Below the pieces are notes generated by a model. That model had not been told where the DNA came from. It searched no databases and saw nothing but the letters and a program-made list of their open reading frames with translations. A stretch of 64,000 nucleotides of DNA, taken from positions 13,553,529 to 13,617,528 of the forward strand of contig NC_035169.2 in NCBI RefSeq assembly GCF_001659605.2. The letters run 5' to 3'. This DNA comes from Manihot esculenta (lineage: Eukaryota; Streptophyta; Magnoliopsida; Malpighiales; Euphorbiaceae). Positions 58,425 through 64,000 of this stretch are shown in pieces (position 1 is the first letter of the stretch; each line of letters starts with the position of its first letter). A program made the translations under genes and the position numbers.

Positions 58425-58859
58425 CTCCTTCTGCAGCACAACCTAAGTAGAAGGGATCTGTAGCTCGATGGGGACTATTGCTTCGGTGTCGAATGCCAAT
58501 TCGAACGGTGTTTCCTTCGTGGGTGTCCGAGGAGTAGTCCGGAGCACCCAAAGAATTCTGTTGAGCTCAGCCGTCTAGTTCTTCCTCGCTTCATCCAGCC
58601 ACTTCTTTAGTCCCTGAAGGATGGGTCGGTTTGTGACTTCCGTCTGGCCGTTTGTTTGGGGATGGGCTACCGAGGAGAACTTGTGCCAGATGTCCATGTT
58701 TCTTGTAAAATCCTTGAAGGATTTGCAGTTGAACTGCTTGCTGTTGTCTGATATAAGTGTCCTCAGTATCTCAAATCTGCAAATGATGTTGCCCTAGACG
58801 AAGTCTATCACTTTCCGTGTTGTAATGGTGGGCACGGCTTCAGCCTCAGGCCAATTGAA
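58425..58859 (-). repeat. 435-bp integrase duplication, copy a
   Basis: The repeat ends at CCAATTGA in both copies (58423 and 58858) and begins with TCTCCTTCTGCAGC in copy b and at the junction. Confidence 0.88.
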
Positions 58860-59500
58860 GAAGTACTCTACTGCTACTATCACGAACCTCTTTTGCCCCA
58901 TGGTTTTAAGGAAGGACCCAGGATGTCTATGCCCCACTATGAGAAGGCCAAGGGCTTAATATGCTGGACTATGGTGTGGCTGGGTTGTTAATGGCATTGG
59001 CAAACCTTTGGCAGACGTCGCATCTTCTGACGAACTCCTCTGCTTCTTTTTTTAACTGTGGGCCAGTAGTAGCCTTGCTTGAAAATTTTGTTTGCTGACG
59101 TGCTTGCTCCTTCATGCGATCCACAGACTCCCTGATGTATCTCTTCAATCACCTTGGCTGCTTCCTCAGGACCCACACATCTGAGCTATGGGCTAGATTT
59201 CCCCCTTCGATACAAGGTTCCCCTTACTGCTTGGTAATTGGCAGCCTTAGCTGCGATTCTTTTTACTTCTGTTTTATCCTCAGGAAGCTTCCCAGTCTCC
59301 AAATATTCTAGGTATGGGGTCATCCAACTCTGCCCCTCTTCAATTTGCATTATTGTGGTGGGTTTCTTAAAAGTGGGGATGCTGATATGCTGTATGTACA
59401 CTTCATCCGGGAGCTGTTCTAGTCCTTCCTCGGATAACCGGCTAAGCAAGTCTGCTTCTTCGTTTTCCTCTCTAGGTATCCTCTGATACTATACAACAAT

Positions 59501-59950
59501 CTAGTTCTCGCCGAGCTCAGCTTCCACAGCTCGTACCTTGACTAGGCATTTTTGCATGATGGGGTCCCTTGCTTGATATGCCCCCGTTATTTGATTGATC
59601 ACTAGTTGGGAGTCGCTGCTTATTTTAAGGTAGGTTGCCCCTACTTCAGACGCTATCAGCATCCCGTTTATCAAGGCTTCGTATTCTGCCATGTTATTAG
59701 AGGCTATAAATTCCAAGCGTAGGACGTAGCAGACCTTGATTCTGCCATTAGCTTTTTTGACTAACACAGGGTTGGCTAACCACTGTGGGTACATAACTTC
59801 CCAAATGAACCCTACCTCCTCTAACTTCTGAACTTCTTCTCATATAGCCTGTTGTTTCTCCTTTTCGAACACTCTTTTCTTCTGATTTATTGGTTTTGCT
59901 CTAGGGAGAACATTGAGTTTATGGGTCATCACCTCAGGGTCTATTCCTGG
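59501..59950 (-). pseudogene. Element D RT remnant joined to second RNase H
   Basis: From about 59950 down: the RT entry region (LPRAKPINQKKRVFEKEKQQ, then a stop, then YPQWLANPVLVKKANGRIKVCY). This is joined near 59735 directly to the TAT-type second RNase H (SNNMAEYEALINGMLIASEVG, with SDSQLVINQITGAYQARD). The RT catalytic core and the first RNase H, normally several hundred residues, are deleted at that junction. The element is therefore non-autonomous. Confidence 0.8.
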
Positions 59951-60056
59951 CATGTCGAAAGGCTTCCAGGCAAAGCTTGAGGCATGTCTTCTGATAAGGG
60001 CCATTACTGCTGCTTTCTGCTCTTCGTTAAGGCTCGCGTTGAGGCTGAAGACTTCG

Positions 60057-60686
60057 TCAACTTCTTTCTTCTGATAGTGGAAATGTCTCCAGCTTGTCAA
60101 CGGGCTCCATCCTGGCCTCCTTCTTTTCATCCAGAACTTCCATGACCTCCGGGTTCACCTCCTCAGCCGCTGCGTCTGGTTCTACCACCGTGGCCAGATA
60201 CACTGTCCGAGCTTCCTCCTGTCGTCCCCGAACTACTCCTACCCCTGCCTCGGTTGGAAATTTCATGGTCAGGTACCTGATGCTAGTTACTGCTTCAAAA
60301 TCGTACAGTGTCGGCCTTCCTAGAATTGCGTTGTAGCTTAGGGGGAGCTTCACTACTAGAAAAATTGCATAGTGAGTGCGAGATAAGGGTGGTTCTCCCA
60401 ACGTTAGGGCCACCTTCACCTTCCTTTCCACTACCATTGGGGTTCCTCCTATCCCCTTGACCGGGGCTTGATCCTTTACCAGCTGCTCCTCTAGTATTCT
60501 CATCTGCTGAAAGACCCAGTAGGATAGCAAGTTCACCTTACTCCCATCATCTACCAGGACCTTGCAGACCCTGTAGTTGTGAATAACGACCTCGATGACT
60601 AGGGCGTCGTCATGGGGCATCTGAATCCTATGAGCATTCACATGGGAGAAGGAGATGGTTAATAGGGAGTGCTCCACTATTTGCAA
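60057..60686 (-). pseudogene. Element D protease region
   Basis: This is a 209-codon frame. HDDALVIEVVIHNYRVCKVL is followed by VDDGSKVNLLSY, the TAT-type aspartic protease site (with DDGS). NAILGRPTLYDFEAVTS then marks the end of the domain, and an acidic linker leads towards RT. The frame after it (59840-60130) holds RHASSFAWKPFDMPGIDP, the start of the RT module. Confidence 0.78.
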
Positions 60687-60889
60687 GACTTCCTTGCTAC
60701 TCCCCTCTCAACTTTGGCTTCTCTTCCTCCCTCTCCTGCTCATCCGGCCTCTGGTTCCCCCTATGATCATATTGATGGTTCCACTGGAGCCGTCATTCAC
60801 TAGCCCAGCTCCCTGTTTACGGGGCCTCTCCGCTATAGCATTTTGTTGGGGCCTCTCTCCTTCCGATTATCTCACAAAGTTTTGAAAAT

Positions 60890-61897
60890 GCCCTCTCTTG
60901 ATCAGCCTCTGTATCTTATTGATTAGTTGGTAGCAGTTGTTGGTATCATGGCCGTGGGTTTGGTGGTACTGGCAGTACTTATCTAGATCCCTCCGGTTGG
61001 CTTGACTCTCATGGGCTTAGGCCAATGGATGAAGTCCTTGTCCTATACCGCTATGAGCATTTCGCCTCTAGATGCATTCAAAGGGGTGAGTGCTTCGGGG
61101 ATCCGGGGCTGATATGCCTTCTGTTCTCTCCTTTCCCAGGGATGTCTGTACACCTCATGCCCCCGATTCTGCTTCCTTTCTTGCCTCTCAGGCCTTCTCT
61201 CTTCCACAGTCTTTCCCCTATCTCCTACCTCCCTGGCAAACCTGCTGGTGGTTAAGGAATCGTCTTGTCTTATGTACTTCTCTGCTCTCTTCATCAGCTC
61301 TGCCAGGGTAGTGGGTGGCTTCCGACACAGTGACCCAAAGAACTCAGGGGATGTAGTCCCCTTCTGCATGGCTTCCACTGCCCTTGCGTCATCCAGCTTA
61401 GGGATTTGCAGGGCCTCTGAGTTGAAACGGGCCACGTACTCTCTTAGGGATTCATTTTTTCATTGTCGGACTGTCTCCAGGTAGCTGGTCTTCCTCTCAA
61501 CCGGGACCCCTGTAATGAATCGGTTGATGAATATGTTGGCGAGGTCTGCAAAGCTCCTAATGCTCCCTGCCTCCAAGCTGTTGAACCACGCCCTAGTTGG
61601 TCCCGTGAGGGTGGTGGGGAAAACCTTACACATTAGGGCATCCGAGAGAGCCTGGAGCTCCATGAACATTTTATAGTTAAGGTGAGGATGTGGGTAGTAA
61701 AGCCTGGCTATTGTCGTTAGCCCCTAGCTCCGCCAGGAGCTGCTCCTTCATTCTTCGTAACTTCCTGTCCACATCTGTCTCCTCCTACCTTGGCCTTTTC
61801 TCTAGGCGATATCCCTCTTCCCATTCTTCACTTTCCATCCTCCCTACTGTCCCAACAGAGTAGCTCTCTACTTCATCATTCTTAATAAGCTCTCTTA
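60890..61897 (-). pseudogene. Element D gag, central and C-terminal part
   Basis: 61669-61460 holds LMCKVFPTTLTGPTRAWFNS and FADLANIFINRF, the retrotransposon gag core. 61435-61043 continues with FNSEALQIPKLDDARAVEAM, PPTTLAELMKRAEKYI and a basic tail. About 61000-60890 carries the CxYH..GHDTNNC knuckle-like stretch. Stops separate the frames. The N-terminal part lies beyond solo LTR E. Confidence 0.75.
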
Positions 61898-61902
61898 CCC
61901 TC

Positions 61903-63512
61903 TGACTCGCGGTTGTCGAAGCCGGTCAAAAATAACCTCTACGGTTATCAACAATCTTACAACTGCAGATAGTGGTAAAGGATCGAATCCACAGAGAATT
62001 GAGTACTTATCTATTTTTCCCAAACAAGATCAATTAGAATCAACTGAAAGCATAATTGAAAGCAAGTAGATCAAAAGTAAAGTGCAATAAAGTAAAAAAT
62101 GGGGGTTTTGAGATTGATTTGACTAACAACTATTGAAAGCAATTAAAACAGCAAGTAATCAAAATAAAAGAGGAAATCAATATGAAAAAGGTCTAGTTGA
62201 AGATATGGATCCACTTTGGTTGTTTGGGTTGATAATTGAAACTTATGTTTTCTTGATTGGTTCAATAGATTAGTTATGGGGGTGGAAAATGCTTCTCACC
62301 ACCATATCTCTCCTTATGATCAAATCAATTAGGGAATGTCCTCTAATCAATTACTAATTAACAAATTGCCAAGGAACGTCCGTGGGCCTTAGGCATCAAA
62401 ACAATTGTCAATTGCATAAAGAATGAGAGAGATCCAATCCTAGCTACTCCAAATGCATGAAGATGATGCTAGATCATACAATTCCTTAGTTTTTATACCA
62501 AGTGTTCTTAGGTCAGAATATTTCCAGTAATTACGGACTAACAAATATCCCAACTAACAATCAATTAACTTTGTAATCAAGAATCAAGTGGCCAATTTGA
62601 TCAAAACAACAAAGCAATCTTAGAATTAAGCACACAATTGCATGAATATTGGACAAATCAAAAGCAAACACTTTATGTTCAGATCTCACAACCCTTTAAA
62701 CAACCTTAGTTTCAACCAATCCTCAACTAGAATTTAAGGGTTTCAGCCACTCATGGCTGAACCAAAACAAAAAATAGAAGGAGAGAAGAAGGAAAGAGGA
62801 GTGGCGGTGGCACAAGGTGGAGGAGTTCGGCGGCCGAACCCTTGGAGAGATTGGGATCTTCAATTCTTGAAATCTGCCACTTCTTGTCTTCATAAGGCCT
62901 TTAAATATATTTTGGGAGGCTGCCTAGGGTTTGTTGGGTGTCCATGCATCTTTTAGAGGTTGCCCAAAGTGCCCTTGGTCTTATATGTGCCTTCTATGTG
63001 CATGTGTGAAGTTGCAAGGACTTTTTGGTCTTTTAATTGCTGCCCAAGTGTGTCCAAGAAGTCTTCTTCACATTATTCTTGCCACTCATGCACTAAAGAG
63101 GAAGGTGGAGCCTCTTTTGAATTTTGAATGTGCATGGCATGAAGTGGGAAACATGTGATCTTCAAGATTTGGCTTCTTGAATAAGGAAGAAGTAGTTCGG
63201 GGGGACTTTCGGCTGCCTAAGCTTAGTTTCGGAGGCTGGACTTTCGGCTCTGGAGCAAACTTTCGGCCGCTGAAGGTGCCGCCAAAGATGGTTGAGTTTC
63301 GGATCTGGACGAGGCTTTCGGCCACCGAAGGTGCTTCCGAAGGTGGCTTTTTCAGATTTGGCACTTTTTGGCAGTTTTAAGAGTATTTTCTCTAGATTGT
63401 CTTTTTACACCTAATATCTGCAAAACATGATTAAAACCACAAAATTAGGTAGAAAAGGTGCAAATAAACATCAATAAGGTCATGATAAAGTGGACTAAAA
63501 TATGCTCTATCA
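61903..63512 (-). mobile_element. Solo LTR E (1610 bp, Athila/TAT-like)
   Basis: The ends TGACTC...CTATCA are flanked by TSD CCCTC (61898-61902 and 63513-63517) within the gag gene of element D. No second LTR copy and no internal region are visible, so it is probably a solo LTR. Read on the minus strand it starts TGATAGAGCATATTTTAG and ends near a segment with TGTGGATTCGATCC. This style is known from Athila/TAT LTRs, so the minus strand is the likely sense. It contains one perfect TTCGGC-G-GCCGAA dyad at about 62827-62839 and a cluster of degenerate TTTCGGC units at 63194-63350. Short frames inside it are not genes. Confidence 0.8.
63194..63350. repeat. Degenerate TTTCGGC/GCCGAA cluster in solo LTR E
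   Basis: The repeated half sites are GTTCGGGGGGACTTTCGGCTGCC, TTTCGGAGGCTG, TTTCGGCTCTGG, TTTCGGCCGCTGAAGG and TTTCGGCCACCGAAGG. This is the same word family as in LTRs A, B and C, in an unrelated LTR. Confidence 0.7.
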
Positions 63513-63517
63513 CCCTC

Positions 63518-63930
63518 CGGCCTCTAGCTCTGGCGGCCGGCTCATCTTCCCTAGTGGCCCCTTCGCTTTTTTATCCTATTCTTCGACTACTCTATTGGTG
63601 GATTTGGTAGTGGAAGGAGGATTGGGGTTCAGTAGCATTGAACCCTTCAGCTACAGGGGGTATGTTAATGGGGTGTTAAGACCCCTCTGTTGCAACATCT
63701 GTCTCAGCAAGTGGGTAGTGTTCTGTAGCTGAAGAGCCATAGCTTGGAGTTCTTGATCAGACTAGGTGGTTCTGGATACATTCCCTGCTGAGCTCGGTGA
63801 GGGGATTAAACAACACGGGTGGTTGGTTTGAAGGGGTTGTGGGACTAGAAAATGAAAACTGTTGACCGTATTGAGCAGAGTTTAGGTTATTTGGGGTGTT
63901 ACTGGTATGGTTTTCGTTGTGGTTTGCCAT
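63518..63930 (-). pseudogene. Element D gag, N-terminal part
   Basis: It starts at MANHNENHTSNTPNNLNSAQ (63930) and is a Gln/Asn/Ser/Pro-rich leader. A stop at 63757 interrupts it; the frame after it continues to the insertion of solo LTR E. The phrase RVRELIKNDE resumes at about 61897 on the other side. Confidence 0.65.
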
Positions 63931-64000
63931 GTGGATCTCAGTGGATATTATGGAAATGGAACTCCAGTGATGAGAAGATCTCATTCGTTTCCACAGACGG

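Larger units (their letters stand above)
57990..59176 (-). pseudogene. Element D integrase, partly duplicated
   Basis: 59176-58988 carries the zinc finger (HQGVCGSHEGA..KIFKQGYYWP). After degraded core sequence (about 58860-58985), 58859-58425 codes for the second half of the integrase core in the order LISDNSKQFNCKSFKDF, HPQTNGQTEVTNR, LKKWLDEARKN, TPRTPTKETPFELAF. The same segment is repeated at 58424-57990. Stops are present (for example after DEARKN). The copies keep the D and E positions, but the enzyme cannot be intact. Confidence 0.75.
45062..64000 (-). mobile_element. Element D: degenerate TAT-lineage Ty3/gypsy element, split by C and E
   Basis: Minus-strand order from the right edge is: leader and gag start (63930), gag, protease, RT remnant, second (archaeal-type) RNase H, integrase, antisense gene, and LTR-like DNA to about 45062. 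The additional RNase H between RT/RH and integrase is characteristic of the TAT lineage. It is interrupted by element C (TSD ATTGT) and by solo LTR E (TSD CCCTC). The 5' LTR lies beyond the window. The last bases (CCGTCTGTGGAAACG on the minus strand) resemble the segment that follows the 5' LTR in TAT/Athila elements. The left boundary at 45062 (TGTAAACTTGG) is a guess. Confidence 0.75.

Overview
This window is plant nuclear DNA from a eudicot. It is a repeat-dominated, probably pericentromeric or otherwise gene-poor stretch made of nested LTR retrotransposons and decayed gene fragments. Evidence includes Ty3/gypsy polyproteins of plant lineages, 5-bp target-site duplications (TSDs), initiator tRNA-Met primer sites (TGGTATCAGAGCC on the minus strand), GT..AG introns, and relics of plant genes (starch synthase, beta-xylosidase, chlorophyll a/b protein, 4-coumarate-CoA-ligase-like). 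I see no intact host gene. A woody eudicot such as a Euphorbiaceae species would fit, but the species cannot be fixed from the sequence.

Layout. 1-10037 (resuming at 19842-20174): tandem units of 2.4-3.5 kb, each with a 4CL-like gene fragment; in units 1 and 2 the fragment is bracketed by long inverted repeats (Pack-MULE-like). 10038-19836: element A, a complete but mutated Tekay/Del-like chromovirus inserted in unit 4 (TSD GACTA). 20175-23337 and 39505-41400: broken pieces of a Pelota gene, a starch synthase IV gene and a GH3 beta-xylosidase gene, all on the plus strand. 23338-39499: element B, a second Tekay-like element that split the starch synthase relic (TSD TCATG). 28123-35432: element F inside B, a CRM-like element with an intact 1.6-kilo-residue polyprotein and LTRs differing at one base (TSD TACTG). 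41.4-45.0 kb: AT-rich sequence with an Lhcb fragment. 45062-64000: element D, a degenerate TAT-lineage element. It is split by element C (45853-56975, Tekay-like, TSD ATTGT) and by a solo LTR, E (61903-63512, TSD CCCTC).

All four full-length elements, and probably E, are oriented on the minus strand; the gene relics are on the plus strand. Relative order is readable from nesting: D before C and E; starch synthase relic before B before F; the 4CL tandem array before A. F and C look youngest because their LTR pairs are almost identical. F is the only element with an unbroken coding region and could have driven its own insertion; A, B, C and D carry stops, frameshifts, deletions or duplications.

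Main points for a second look: arrays of a 6-1-6 dyad, TTCGGC-G-GCCGAA with a GCC-box core, in LTRs of two unrelated families; a 1233-bp in-frame duplication that gives element C's polyprotein two protease/RT segments; an 872-codon reading frame made by insertion of F into B; inverted repeats around the amplified 4CL fragment; and an intron-containing antisense gene in D.
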